From NCBI RefSeq assembly GCF_000017625.1, contig NC_009712.1, positions 2,108,001 to 2,172,000 on the forward strand: a stretch of 64,000 nucleotides of DNA, in the 5' to 3' direction. This stretch comes from Methanoregula boonei 6A8. GTDB lineage: Archaea > Halobacteriota > Methanomicrobia > Methanomicrobiales > Methanospirillaceae. A program made the position numbers and the translations under genes. Below are positions 7,925 through 17,446 of the stretch, piece after piece (the stretch's first letter is position 1; each line of letters begins with the position of its first letter). The notes under the pieces were generated by a model that was not told where the DNA came from, did not search any database, and saw only the letters and a program-made list of their open reading frames with translations.

Positions 7925-9157
7925 ATGATCAAAGGGGACATCTTCTTTAACCTCGCAGTACGAAGCGTCCGCATCAATTTCCTGCGGTCGATGCTTGCCG
8001 CGATTGGCATTGTGATCGGCGTTGTTGCCATCTCCTCCATGGGGATGCTGGGCACCAACATGCAGCTGGAAGTAAAAGACCAGCTCTCGGCAAGCGCAAA
8101 TACCATTGTCATTACCCCGGATGTGGTCCGTCTGGGGCCAACGGGTTTTGTCCCGGGCTCATCGTCATCATCCTCAACCGGGATCGATAAAGACGATCTG
8201 GCAAAAATCACCATGGCCACCGGGTCGAACGGCACGGTAATTCCCATCTACTCGACCAATACCGAGTTTACGATCAATTCAGTGGCGGGAAGGGGTTCGG
8301 TGTACGGGCTTAACCCGCTGGATATCCCCAAATTCCTCTCCTTAAACCAGTCGTATGGCAACGGGACCACCGATATCGGGGCAGGCGAGGTCCTTGTCGG
8401 GGCGGAAATCGCGCAGAACTTCAACCTTAAGGTCGGCACCCGCATCAGGATCGGCTCGTTTAATTCCGCATCCCGGCCCGAGCTCCGCATTGCCGGCGTG
8501 CTCCAGCCCCGGGGGACCGTCGCCGACGGTGTCTCAACCGATAACGGGATTGTGGTGAACAATAACTGGTATACCAACCAGTACGGCGGGGAGGACGAGT
8601 GGAGCCAGGTCAATGTGATCGTCAACGATGTGGACAACATCAGCGACATTGAATCAATGATCAGTGCGAAAGTGAACACCAATGAAAAAACGCCGGTCAT
8701 CCGGATCCGGGACGCCACCTCGCAGCTCGCCACCGAGACCTCAGCCCTGAGTACCGTTACGACCTTTATCATGGCCATCGGCGGGATCTCGCTTTTGGTC
8801 GCTGCCGTGAGCATCTTCAACGTGATGATGATGTCGGTCTCGGAGCGGATCCAGGAGATCGGCATCCTTCTCTCGATTGGGACCGAGAAAGGGGAGGTAC
8901 GGAGGATGTTTTTGTACGAAGCATTTATCCTTGGACTCCTTGGGGCCGGGGTGGGCGGTGCATGCAGCCTTGCCATCGGCTATACCGTCGTAGAAGCGAT
9001 GATCGGGACAACCGCATATTTCTTCGAGCCTGCAAGTATCCTGTATGTCCCGGCAGCCATGCTCATCGGCGTAGTGGTCTGTGTCATCTCGGGCATGTAC
9101 CCGGCCTGGCGGGCGTCCAACATGGATCCCATTGATGCGATACGGAGCGAAGAATAA
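7925..9157 (+). CDS. MacB/FtsX-type ABC transporter permease
   Basis: About 410 residues from the ATG at 7925; GGGAGG 6 nt upstream supports it over the GTG at 7904. Topology is that of MacB permeases: one transmembrane helix at about 18-40, a large outer MacB-PCD domain of about 220 residues with a Ser run, then three C-terminal helices. The family-typical block SVSERIQEIGILLSIGTEKGEVRRMFLYEA is present and the end reads ASNMDPIDAIRSEE. Such permeases work as dimers with an ATPase to move lipoproteins, drugs or cell-wall material by mechanotransmission. No ATPase gene is next to it, so that subunit must be encoded elsewhere. It is likely co-transcribed with the secreted protein upstream. Confidence 0.85.
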   Translation: MIKGDIFFNLAVRSVRINFLRSMLAAIGIVIGVVAISSMGMLGTNMQLEVKDQLSASANTIVITPDVVRLGPTGFVPGSSSSSSTGIDKDDLAKITMATGSNGTVIPIYSTNTEFTINSVAGRGSVYGLNPLDIPKFLSLNQSYGNGTTDIGAGEVLVGAEIAQNFNLKVGTRIRIGSFNSASRPELRIAGVLQPRGTVADGVSTDNGIVVNNNWYTNQYGGEDEWSQVNVIVNDVDNISDIESMISAKVNTNEKTPVIRIRDATSQLATETSALSTVTTFIMAIGGISLLVAAVSIFNVMMMSVSERIQEIGILLSIGTEKGEVRRMFLYEAFILGLLGAGVGGACSLAIGYTVVEAMIGTTAYFFEPASILYVPAAMLIGVVVCVISGMYPAWRASNMDPIDAIRSEE

Positions 9158-9205
9158 GAAGCCCTGCTGCGGGTCACCGGGGTGTAACTTCGTGCCGGTT
9201 TGGGA

Positions 9206-9799
9206 TCACCGGAGAAGCACCCCGGCTTTTTTCCCGCCGGGGATCACTGCCTCTTCGCGTACCCGGTCTGCCGGCCGGTTTCCGTCCAGGTTCTCAATCT
9301 TGGCCTGGATATACGGGGAAAAATGGCCCCGGTAGCGTTCCTGCAGCTCGGGAAGCATCCAGTCCTGTTCCGTTATCGTCTTCCTGCACCGGGGAGAACC
9401 ACATGAACAGTCCATAGAAAAGACCATATCGCTTCCCACCGATTCCGAGACAGTCATGGCATAATCAAAGGTGATCTCCTCCCCGGCACGGATATCCCGC
9501 AGGGCAACCAGGAAGACCTGTCCCGAAAAACCGGCATTGGGATCGCAGCTGTGGTTAAAAAAATCCGTGTCTTCTGCCATGTCACCGGTCGGGCCAAGGA
9601 CAAAGCGTTCCTCGATCTGCATGGTAAACCTCTGCATACCGGGGGGGATCTGGTACATCTCATCGATCAGCATGACCTTCCCCCCGAAGATCGCCAGTCT
9701 CTCGCCTTTTTTGATCTCCTCCCGGGCAAATATCCCGGAGCCTTCGGTATCGGAACTGCGTTTTTCAAGAAGGGGATTGAGCCAGCTGTTCGTATTCAT
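9206..9799 (-). CDS. SET-domain protein lysine methyltransferase
   Basis: About 197 residues from the ATG at 9799 (a GTG at 9805 is also in frame). SET landmarks, numbered from the GTG: GxGIFA near residue 22, FFNHSCDPNAG with the NHSC motif at 84-87, EEITFDYA at 109-116 with the catalytic-site Tyr, and a post-SET type cluster CSCGSPRC at 133-140 that should bind zinc. SET proteins transfer methyl from S-adenosylmethionine to protein lysines. In archaea, chromatin proteins have been reported as substrates for one such enzyme. It lies downstream of thiI on the same strand, separated by about 170 bp, so it is probably its own unit. Confidence 0.85.
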   Translation of the reverse strand: MNTNSWLNPLLEKRSSDTEGSGIFAREEIKKGERLAIFGGKVMLIDEMYQIPPGMQRFTMQIEERFVLGPTGDMAEDTDFFNHSCDPNAGFSGQVFLVALRDIRAGEEITFDYAMTVSESVGSDMVFSMDCSCGSPRCRKTITEQDWMLPELQERYRGHFSPYIQAKIENLDGNRPADRVREEAVIPGGKKAGVLLR

Positions 9800-9971
9800 G
9801 GGCACGCTCTTTTTTTAGGTACGTAGGAATGCATAGGAGACTGATCTTTCTTATCGGTTGTGGTAAAACGGCGTTATAGGGGAGCAAAAGAGGAGCCCGG
9901 ATGCGTGGACTGCATCAGGGAACAATTCCCACCAGGCCGGATCGAAAAAATATGACGGGATAAGGGAGATC

Positions 9972-11084
9972 TTACACCGGCAGCGGGATCTTTGTTGCTT
10001 CCAGCGCACTTTCGATCGCAAGGATCTCGTCAAGCTGGGCCCTGGTGGACGGCCCGTTGGGTACCGCCTTGCAGCCGGATGCCTTACTGGTGGACTCTTC
10101 AAAGGTTCCGATCTCGCGGGCAAGCGCAATGGCATCTGCCTTGTCAAACCCGATAAGCGGACGGTACACCGGGATCTCCGCCACATCGGAGAGGACAACA
10201 AGGTTGTCGAGAGTCTGGCTGGCTACCTGCCCGAGCGACTCCCCGTTCACGATACCTTTTGCCCCCACTTCCTGGGCTACGGCCTGCGCAATCCGGTACA
10301 TACGTCGTTTGCAGAAGAGACAGGTATACTTCTCCTGGTGGTTCCGGATCAGTTCCTCTTTTGCAGCTGCCAGGTACGAATCATGGATCACCCGGAGCTT
10401 CAGGTCCGGCTGGTACTGCCGCAGGATCTCTACCACCCGCTCGGCCCGGGCAAGCACGGTCTCGTCAAGGAAGGTCTCGAGTGCTACATAGATGGGGACG
10501 ATCTTACAGCCCCGCTTCATCATCATGTACGTTGCAACAGGAGAATCGATCCCGCCCGAGACAAGGGCAACAAGCGTTCCCTCTACCCCGAGGGGAAGAC
10601 CGCCCGCCCCCTTGATCACGGTATCGTACAGGTAGCACTCATCCTGCCGGATCTCGACATGGATCTCCACATCGGGAGTGGCGAGGTTTACCTTGAGATG
10701 CGGGAAGGCCTTTCTTACCTGGTCACCCAGTTCGATGGCCTTGTCGTTTGAGGAGAAATCGTGTTTTCCCACCCGTTTTATCCGGAGTGCAAAGGTCTTT
10801 GCCAGGGACAGTCCATGGGCCCGGCCATACTCGATAAGGGCCTCTTCGAGGGTAACCTCGCGGGGAACATGCTCAACCTCGGAGAACGAGACAATCCCAA
10901 AGATGTGCCGCAGTTTTACCGGGTCTGCATCACCGGTCAGCCAGATCCGGCCGCGTTCGTTCTTGATCCTGACGTCCGGCATCAGCTGCCGGATGTTGTT
11001 CATCAAAACGCGCTCCCAGTGCCGGCGCACCGGATCCGATTTTAAGAAGATCTCCGAGTACCTGACCAGCCATTTTTTCGTCAT
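9972..11084 (-). CDS. thiI: tRNA 4-thiouridine synthase ThiI (no rhodanese domain)
   Basis: 370 residues from the ATG at 11084 (MTKKWLVRYSEIFLKS); an in-frame ATG six codons upstream is less likely. Order: N-terminal ferredoxin-like region, THUMP domain (about 60-165), and PP-loop adenylation domain with SGGIDS at 176-181. A CxxC pair (CLFCKRR) and a further Cys (SGCKAVP) follow. ThiI activates U8 of tRNA with ATP and inserts sulfur to give 4-thiouridine. Like other archaeal forms it lacks the rhodanese domain of E. coli ThiI, so the sulfur donor must be another persulfide or sulfide. It is the last gene of the leftward pscS-metY-metX-thiI run, 46 bp after metX. Confidence 0.9.
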   Translation of the reverse strand: MTKKWLVRYSEIFLKSDPVRRHWERVLMNNIRQLMPDVRIKNERGRIWLTGDADPVKLRHIFGIVSFSEVEHVPREVTLEEALIEYGRAHGLSLAKTFALRIKRVGKHDFSSNDKAIELGDQVRKAFPHLKVNLATPDVEIHVEIRQDECYLYDTVIKGAGGLPLGVEGTLVALVSGGIDSPVATYMMMKRGCKIVPIYVALETFLDETVLARAERVVEILRQYQPDLKLRVIHDSYLAAAKEELIRNHQEKYTCLFCKRRMYRIAQAVAQEVGAKGIVNGESLGQVASQTLDNLVVLSDVAEIPVYRPLIGFDKADAIALAREIGTFEESTSKASGCKAVPNGPSTRAQLDEILAIESALEATKIPLPV

Positions 11085-11130
11085 TGTAGTATCCCCCGGC
11101 AAACGCTTACCGGATCCTGGCCCGCCCTCA

Positions 11131-12612
11131 TCACGGGTTCTGTCTCCCTACAAGGGTACTGATCGCATCGCTTGTAATAAGACCGATCACGTGCGAGTCG
11201 CCATCGATCACCGGAAGCGCGGAGATCGAGTGGGCCTCCATCTTGCGCGCCGCCTCGTCAACGGGCTCGTTCTCGGTGGTCGTGACCACGTTCCGGCTCA
11301 TAATCTCGTCAAGCCACAGGAAATTGGAAGCCACCGCCTTTGCAATGTCCCACGAGGTCACGATTCCCACGAGCTGGCCGGCAGGGGAGAGAACCGGCAG
11401 GTGATTGACACCACTGGTGATCATCCGCCGGGCGGTAACCGCGATCGTGGTACCTTCCTCGATGCACTCCACGTTCCTCGCCATCACGTCACCTACGACA
11501 GTATGGGAGAGGAACCGGGAGATCAGGTAGTTGAGCTGCCCGGATTCAAGGAGGAACGCATCATGGCCGTAGTTGGACCGGATCTCGCAGTACTGTACCT
11601 CGCGCTCGTTCGTGGTAAGGGCGGTAACAATCTCCTGCGACTGGTAAGGAGGGTACAGCCAGTCCGAGGTAACGGAGATAACAAAGAACGCAGCCTTTGC
11701 CGCTGCAAGGCCGGTGGTCAGGGACCCGTCTTTGGTGAGATCAAAGTAATCGATGGCCTTGGTGATGTAGAGATACGAGTTTGCATCGAACCTTTTTGTG
11801 AACGTATCACCCTGGTGGTGGAGGTAGCTCTCGATGGCAAACTCGGTGGAGAAATCAAAGCCCACCTGCGCCTTTCCCTGGAGCGAGCGCCCGAACTTCG
11901 CGTGCATCGATTCATCGGAGAGGTAGGTGATGTGGCCCACCATCCGGGCAAGGGCGAGGCCATGGGCAGGGGTCTTTTTCCCGTAATAGTCCCCGCCACT
12001 CCAGTCGGGATCGGAGAGAATCGCCTTCCGGCCCACCTCGTTAAAGGCGATCTGCTGGGGGGTGGAGTAGCCGGTCGTGGCGATGATGACCGCCTTTTTT
12101 ATAAGATCCGGGTAGGAGACAGTCCACTGGAGCGCCTGCATCCCCCCCATCGAGCCGCCTGCAACCGCATAGAGTTCGGGAATACCAAGGCTGTCAAGAA
12201 GAAGTTTCTGGGCGTTAACCATGTCCCGGATGGTCACCACCGGGAAGGTTGCGCCATAGGGTTTGCCCGTTTCGGGGTTGATGGTGGAAGGGCCGGTCGA
12301 GCCCTTACACCCCCCAAGCACGTTACTGCAGATAACAAAGTAACGCTCGGTATCAAACGCCTTTCCCGGCCCTACCACTGCGTCCCACCAGCCGGGTTTT
12401 GTTTCCCCGTTATGGAACCCGGCTACGTGAGCGTCGCCCGAGAGGGCATGGCAGAGAAGGATCGCGTTGCTCTTTTCCTTGTTGAGCCTGCCGTAGGTCT
12501 CGTAGGCAATCCTTATTTCGGGCAGCACCGCCCCGCTCTCCAGGGTAAAGGGACCGGGGAGGTCTGCGTACTGGGTCGTAACGATGCCTAGCGAGCCACG
12601 AAGCATACTCAT
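11131..12612 (-). CDS. metX: Homoserine O-acetyltransferase with C-terminal CBS pair
   Basis: 493 residues. Residues 1-365 form the alpha/beta-hydrolase MetX: nucleophile Ser154 in GGSMGG, an Asp in SDWLYP and the His in YGHDAF complete the triad. It acylates homoserine from acetyl-CoA for methionine synthesis. Two CBS domains occupy about 374-429 and 433-490; these usually bind adenine nucleotides or S-adenosylmethionine and control the enzyme, so feedback by a methionine-pathway nucleotide is a fair guess. It begins only 3 bp after the stop of metY, the enzyme that uses its product, so the two are surely co-transcribed. Start chosen at the first ATG; one at codon 3 is possible. Confidence 0.9.
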   Translation of the reverse strand: MSMLRGSLGIVTTQYADLPGPFTLESGAVLPEIRIAYETYGRLNKEKSNAILLCHALSGDAHVAGFHNGETKPGWWDAVVGPGKAFDTERYFVICSNVLGGCKGSTGPSTINPETGKPYGATFPVVTIRDMVNAQKLLLDSLGIPELYAVAGGSMGGMQALQWTVSYPDLIKKAVIIATTGYSTPQQIAFNEVGRKAILSDPDWSGGDYYGKKTPAHGLALARMVGHITYLSDESMHAKFGRSLQGKAQVGFDFSTEFAIESYLHHQGDTFTKRFDANSYLYITKAIDYFDLTKDGSLTTGLAAAKAAFFVISVTSDWLYPPYQSQEIVTALTTNEREVQYCEIRSNYGHDAFLLESGQLNYLISRFLSHTVVGDVMARNVECIEEGTTIAVTARRMITSGVNHLPVLSPAGQLVGIVTSWDIAKAVASNFLWLDEIMSRNVVTTTENEPVDEAARKMEAHSISALPVIDGDSHVIGLITSDAISTLVGRQNP

Positions 12613-12615
12613 ACC

Positions 12616-13932
<1,317 letters not shown>

Positions 13933-13984
13933 TTAGCTGTTTTTTTTTAATGAGGGGAAATGGTGGTATTCCAGGCTCACCGGT

Positions 13985-15349
13985 TTATTTTGTTACCGGG
14001 AGCTCGAACTTTTCTGCGATCTCAGTGAAGGCGTCGGCAAGGTAGTGGACCTGCTTCTCCGACAGGCCGTAGGTGTTGAGTTTCCAGGTGCGGGTGGCAC
14101 CGGCAAACTCTCCCACGATCCCGCGGGATGAGAGCTCGTCGCTGAAGTAGAATCCCCGGCGCTTATGGGTCTTTGCCACCGTATCAAAACTCCCGGTGGT
14201 GTCGACCTTGGTGAGCGTGTGCCTGCGCGGGTACTCGGAAAGCACCCTGCTACCGGAGATTTTGAGGAGCCGGTCGATGAAGTAGTTCGAGCGCTTCACC
14301 TGCTCGTCCCAGTGCAGCACCCGTTCCTTGACCGCGGGGAACGAAGCAATCATGGAGAGCAGGGTCCCGCCCATCAGCGTACACCCGAGCAGCTCCACTT
14401 CCTTGATGCCGAATTTCCTTTTGGTGAGGTCTCCGACAATGGCAGTGGTACGAAGCGCCTTTGGCGCCCATTCTTTGGTCGTTGCAAGTACCCCGGACGG
14501 CGCGACCGATGCCATACTCTTGTGTCCGGAGCCTACCACAAAGTCGGCCCCGATCTTCTTGCCATCCACCGGCTGGACACCGACGGTGTAGGCGCCGTTG
14601 TAGAGGAAGGGGATATCATACTGGTGAGCCACTTTCCCGATCTCGCGGATCTCGTGCTCGTTTGCAAACTGGTAATCGAAGTGGTCGATCATCACCAGCA
14701 CCGGGAGTTTCCCGGTCTCAGTTTTGACCTCTTCGATCTTTTGTGCCGTTGCCTCACCGGTAACGATGTTTTTGGCATTCAGCGGCACTTCTTTTATCAC
14801 CCCTCCTGCATTTTCCACCGAGAGAAATTCGGTGTAATGGGCAAGTGCCGAGACAATCACGGAATCGCCCTTGTTTACGAGCGTCCCGGTAACCGCCTGG
14901 AACCCGCGGCGGGCGCCGGGCACGACCCGGGCATGGTCCATGTTGAGCCATTTGGCAAGGTCGGCATGGAATTCCGCGATTCCCGGTTTTGAGATCTTGT
15001 CCAGCCGGAACGGTTTCCGGCAGGCATCACAGGTGGAATAGCCATCCCCATAGGAGATGATCGCCTTACGGGCTTCGGTCGTCAACCGTCCGGCGGCCTG
15101 GATGGGGTGGATGTTGATGTACTGCTCCTCGCGGGAACGGACATCAAGGGTACCTGCGATCTTGGTTACTTTCGGTGTCCCGGTGCCGGCTTCAAGATCC
15201 GCAACAATCGCCTTGAGATTGCCGATCCTCTGCCGGAACGCCGCCTCCTCCTCGGCCGAGAGGCCGGTGGGAAGGGAATCGCGGAAGATCCCGCGGATCT
15301 CTTCAAGTTCGAAGAGGGCCTCGAATGTTTTCTGGACTCTGATACTCAT
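13985..15349 (-). CDS. pscS: O-phosphoseryl-tRNA:Cys-tRNA synthase (SepCysS)
   Basis: 454 residues. It converts phosphoserine on tRNA-Cys to cysteine with a sulfur donor, the second step of tRNA-dependent cysteine synthesis in methanogens. The core starts at about residue 77 (YINIHPIQAAGRLT). The cysteines known to matter in this family are present as Cys107 and Cys110 (YSTCDAC) and Cys323 (LLGCTLMGG); the PLP lysine is Lys277 in GSGHKSMAS. Residues 1-75 are an N-terminal extension with a helical, acidic character; in this family such extensions may aid complex formation with SepRS, but I cannot assign this one. GAGGT lies 7 nt before the ATG, in a 16-nt gap that separates it from the 3' end of a tRNA-Cys gene. 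Confidence 0.95.
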   Translation of the reverse strand: MSIRVQKTFEALFELEEIRGIFRDSLPTGLSAEEEAAFRQRIGNLKAIVADLEAGTGTPKVTKIAGTLDVRSREEQYINIHPIQAAGRLTTEARKAIISYGDGYSTCDACRKPFRLDKISKPGIAEFHADLAKWLNMDHARVVPGARRGFQAVTGTLVNKGDSVIVSALAHYTEFLSVENAGGVIKEVPLNAKNIVTGEATAQKIEEVKTETGKLPVLVMIDHFDYQFANEHEIREIGKVAHQYDIPFLYNGAYTVGVQPVDGKKIGADFVVGSGHKSMASVAPSGVLATTKEWAPKALRTTAIVGDLTKRKFGIKEVELLGCTLMGGTLLSMIASFPAVKERVLHWDEQVKRSNYFIDRLLKISGSRVLSEYPRRHTLTKVDTTGSFDTVAKTHKRRGFYFSDELSSRGIVGEFAGATRTWKLNTYGLSEKQVHYLADAFTEIAEKFELPVTK

Positions 15350-15365
15350 GAATATACCTCGGAAA

Positions 15366-15436
15366 AGCCAGGACCCGGAATCGAACCGGGATACGCTGAT
15401 CTGCAGTCAGCCGCGTAGCCTTTCCGCCATCCTGGC
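15366..15436 (-). tRNA. tRNA-Cys (GCA), copy 1
   Basis: 71 nt on the minus strand. Acceptor stem GCCAGGA pairs with TCCTGGC; anticodon stem GCTGA/TCAGC closes loop CTGCAGA with anticodon GCA; T arm is CCGGG TTCGATT-type with GGTTCGATTCC. The discriminator is U73, as expected for tRNA-Cys. No CCA is encoded. It is identical to the copy at 16744-16814 and sits 16 nt ahead of the gene for SepCysS, the enzyme that acts on it. Confidence 0.95.
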
Positions 15437-15441
15437 ATCAC

Positions 15442-15457
15442 ATTCACGATTGTGAAT
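15442..15457. promoter_or_regulatory. Palindrome ahead of tRNA-Cys copy 1 (site A)
   Basis: ATTCACGATTGTGAAT: 6-bp inverted arms around GATT, 5 bp upstream of the tRNA 5' end and about 40 bp downstream of the TATA-like element. It shares the 14-bp core TTCACRATTGTGAW with two other sites (16823-16836 and 18127-18140). Likely an operator; a leader hairpin is the alternative. Confidence 0.6.
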
Positions 15458-15485
15458 CTGACTATACAAGATAACAACCGTGATT

Positions 15486-15494
15486 ATTTATATG
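15486..15494 (-). promoter_or_regulatory. TATA box of tRNA-Cys copy 1 / pscS unit
   Basis: On the minus strand CATATAAAT, about 50 bp ahead of the tRNA 5' end. The predicted transcription start (about 15465) lies before palindrome A, so a repressor bound there would block the polymerase. No other promoter-like element lies between it and pscS. Confidence 0.5.
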
Positions 15495-15689
15495 TTCTCC
15501 ATTCGGCGGCTTTTTCCTGATGGCATTTTACCGACGTAAAATCGCTTTTTTGTCCCCGGATTTCTATGCAGTAGAGGGATAAATCACGCGCACAACATAT
15601 ACGCTGTGGTAATGAAACTAAAGATTCCACACAATACCCGGGTATGCAAAAAAAAGCCGAAAATAAAAGGGGTACCGGGGACCGGGCGA

Positions 15690-16685
15690 TCAGAGATCCC
15701 GGTGAGGAGTAAGATCGCAGCCCGTGCAGGGCAGGCACATGGTCTGCGCAAGACGCACGTCAAGATCGTGCCGATCCAGGGCTGCACGGTTGATCCGGGC
15801 CAGTTTGATGAGCCGGTCAGATGACGGGCGGACAACCTCAAGCTGGCCCTTTCTCAGCGGATGCGGGGAGATGGGGCGGAGGTTGGGGATGACCCCCATG
15901 CCGGTAAGGATCTCGACACCCTGTTCCACGCACTCATCCGACTCCCCCAGACCAAGGATGAAATTTGAGGAGACGTGGTTTTTCCCAAAGACTTCAACGG
16001 CCTCAGGAAGAGCCGCAAGAATATCATCAAGGGAGAGGTTCGGGCAGACTCTGGTGAAGATTTCGCGATCCATGGTCTCGACATTGTACTTGATCTCGAT
16101 GGCACCGGCCTCACGGAGATCTCTGGTGGATGTGGCGGTGGGATAGAGGGAAACCCCGATGGGATACTCGTAACGGGAGGCAAGGTGCCTGACAACCCGG
16201 ACCAGGTACTCTGCCTCTTTTTCCGGTGATTCGGCAACGCCGCTTGTGAGCGAGATCGCCTTAAGATCCCCCCGTGAGGCTGCAGCGGCCACCATGTCAT
16301 CGATCTCCCCGATGGTCTTTACCCTTCCGTTCTGGATCGGCACCGGGCAGAACTTGCAGTCAAAGATGCAGCGTTCGCTGACCGTGATGTAGGCCTGGTC
16401 AGGGCAGTGACAGAGGGGCAGTTCGAGCTGGCCTGAAGCAATGATCTGCCCGTCCATCCTGACCGCTACCCCGTTTTTCCAGGGGATCACCTTCAGGGGA
16501 GACTCTTTTTTTATGGAGAGCCGGACCCGGCGGCTGCCGGACCGGATGAAAAATGAGGAGCCGCCTGCACCCGGCCCTGCGGTTGCCGTTGTTTTCATGC
16601 TCTCAGGCAAAAGGGATGCATCGATATCGGCACCCCCGATATTTATCAGGATAGCTTTTGTTTGTGCAGTAAGTCCCGGATCCAT
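15690..16685 (-). CDS. Radical SAM protein of unknown role, linked to tRNA-Cys
   Basis: About 331 residues from the ATG at 16685 (GGTGA 6 nt upstream; a GTG at 16688 is also in frame). The radical SAM core has CIFDCKFC (Cys106, 110, 113) that binds the 4Fe-4S cluster used to cleave S-adenosylmethionine. A CHC motif lies just before it (92-94). The C-terminus ends with CLPCTGC, a CxxCxxC group that could hold a second cluster. It resembles biotin-synthase-related radical SAM proteins of archaea (COG2516-like), but no substrate can be named. It follows tRNA-Cys copy 2 by about 58 bp on the same strand and lies upstream of the tRNA-Cys/pscS unit, so a role in cysteine or tRNA-Cys biology is a reasonable inference. 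Confidence 0.8.
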   Translation of the reverse strand: MDPGLTAQTKAILINIGGADIDASLLPESMKTTATAGPGAGGSSFFIRSGSRRVRLSIKKESPLKVIPWKNGVAVRMDGQIIASGQLELPLCHCPDQAYITVSERCIFDCKFCPVPIQNGRVKTIGEIDDMVAAAASRGDLKAISLTSGVAESPEKEAEYLVRVVRHLASRYEYPIGVSLYPTATSTRDLREAGAIEIKYNVETMDREIFTRVCPNLSLDDILAALPEAVEVFGKNHVSSNFILGLGESDECVEQGVEILTGMGVIPNLRPISPHPLRKGQLEVVRPSSDRLIKLARINRAALDRHDLDVRLAQTMCLPCTGCDLTPHRDL

Positions 16686-16743
16686 CACATATCACCTGGA
16701 AAAACAGCTCCGTCAGGGGCATCTTATTCCCTGATAACAGGAA

Positions 16744-16814
16744 AGCCAGGACCCGGAATCGAACCGGGATACGCTGATCTGCAGTCAGCCGCGTAGCCTT
16801 TCCGCCATCCTGGC
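16744..16814 (-). tRNA. tRNA-Cys (GCA), copy 2
   Basis: 71 nt, identical base for base to copy 1, including anticodon GCA and discriminator U73; no encoded CCA. Same strand as copy 1, 1.3 kb upstream of it. It precedes the radical SAM gene. Confidence 0.95.
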
Positions 16815-16822
16815 ACGGGCGG

Positions 16823-16836
16823 TTCACAATTGTGAT
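16823..16836. promoter_or_regulatory. Palindrome ahead of tRNA-Cys copy 2 (site B)
   Basis: TTCACAATTGTGAT; the inner 12 bp TCACAATTGTGA (16824-16835) are a perfect palindrome. It lies 8 bp upstream of the tRNA, at nearly the same place as site A, and about 36 bp downstream of its TATA box. Confidence 0.6.
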
Positions 16837-16860
16837 GCGTATTTTCCTTATAGGTACCTT

Positions 16861-16871
16861 CTTTATATAAA
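16861..16871 (-). promoter_or_regulatory. TATA box of tRNA-Cys copy 2 / radical SAM unit
   Basis: CTTTATATAAA is an almost ideal archaeal TATA box, centred about 50 bp ahead of the tRNA 5' end. The spacing of TATA box, palindrome and tRNA mirrors copy 1. Confidence 0.6.
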
Positions 16872-17206
16872 ATCTGTCGTTCGGGCAGGTTTTGCCGCAA
16901 ATTTTAAAGAAAACGCAGGAAAATAGTGAGTTTTGCTTAATTATAATTATATAAATTTGTTTTTCTGCCATCTATGTACAGGCAGATGGACACCCTATTC
17001 CGGACCGCCGGGTACGGTACAGGATCGCTTATTGCCGAGGTGTGAACCCTCATATGGTTCCACGTGCGAAAAGGTAAGTAGCAGCCCTCCGGGAAAGCCG
17101 TGGTCGGCGGTATTGTACTCGATAGTAATGGGCGTCTTCACAGAGGAGGTAAAGAAGGGTGGAAACGCAGGCAGGGTTTTTCCGGAAAGCGGAAACCTAT
17201 CGGATC

Positions 17207-17446
17207 ATGATAGATCCGGAGGGTGTCGGCCATATCCGGATCATTAAAAGAATGAATTTCCGGACCGTGCTTGCCCTGTTCAAAGAGCTGTACCTGGAGC
17301 TCCGGAAACGGCCGGAAGGCAGACCCTATATCATCATTCACGTCTCCCGTTCACTCAGCGACGAGATGTCGGAGAACCTCAAGGCATTCCTGATGTTCTG
17401 TTCTACCTGCCTTGACGGCACGTTCGAACTGTCCGTAGTGGAATAG
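17207..17446 (+). CDS. Small hypothetical protein
   Basis: 79 residues from the ATG at 17207; the frame opens at a GTG at 17159 (95 residues). Not recognised. The sequence looks like a real small alpha/beta protein: a strand-like start, a basic helix (NFRTVLALFKELYLELRKR), a YIIIHVSR strand, and a final helix with two cysteines (MFCSTCLDG). No clear ribosome binding site. It lies about 250 bp after a strong TATA box. Could be a spurious frame. Confidence 0.4.
   Translation: MIDPEGVGHIRIIKRMNFRTVLALFKELYLELRKRPEGRPYIIIHVSRSLSDEMSENLKAFLMFCSTCLDGTFELSVVE

Larger units (their letters stand above)
16815..17206. other. Intergenic region with strong rightward TATA box; possible structured leader or ncRNA
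   Basis: No gene seen. The left part is the tRNA promoter. At about 16937-16960 an AT-rich run containing ATTATATAAATTT is a strong rightward TATA box. The 200 or so nt after it are rich in complementary segments, such as CTGCC/GGCAG around 16966-16985 and CCACG/CGTGG around 17061-17103. This could be an untranslated leader of the small gene that follows or a small RNA. Confidence 0.35.

Noticed and set aside
10678-12591. 637-codon open frame on the plus strand opposite thiI and metX
   Set aside because: It is the complement of two strongly recognised genes and has no family content; long antisense frames are common in GC-rich coding DNA.
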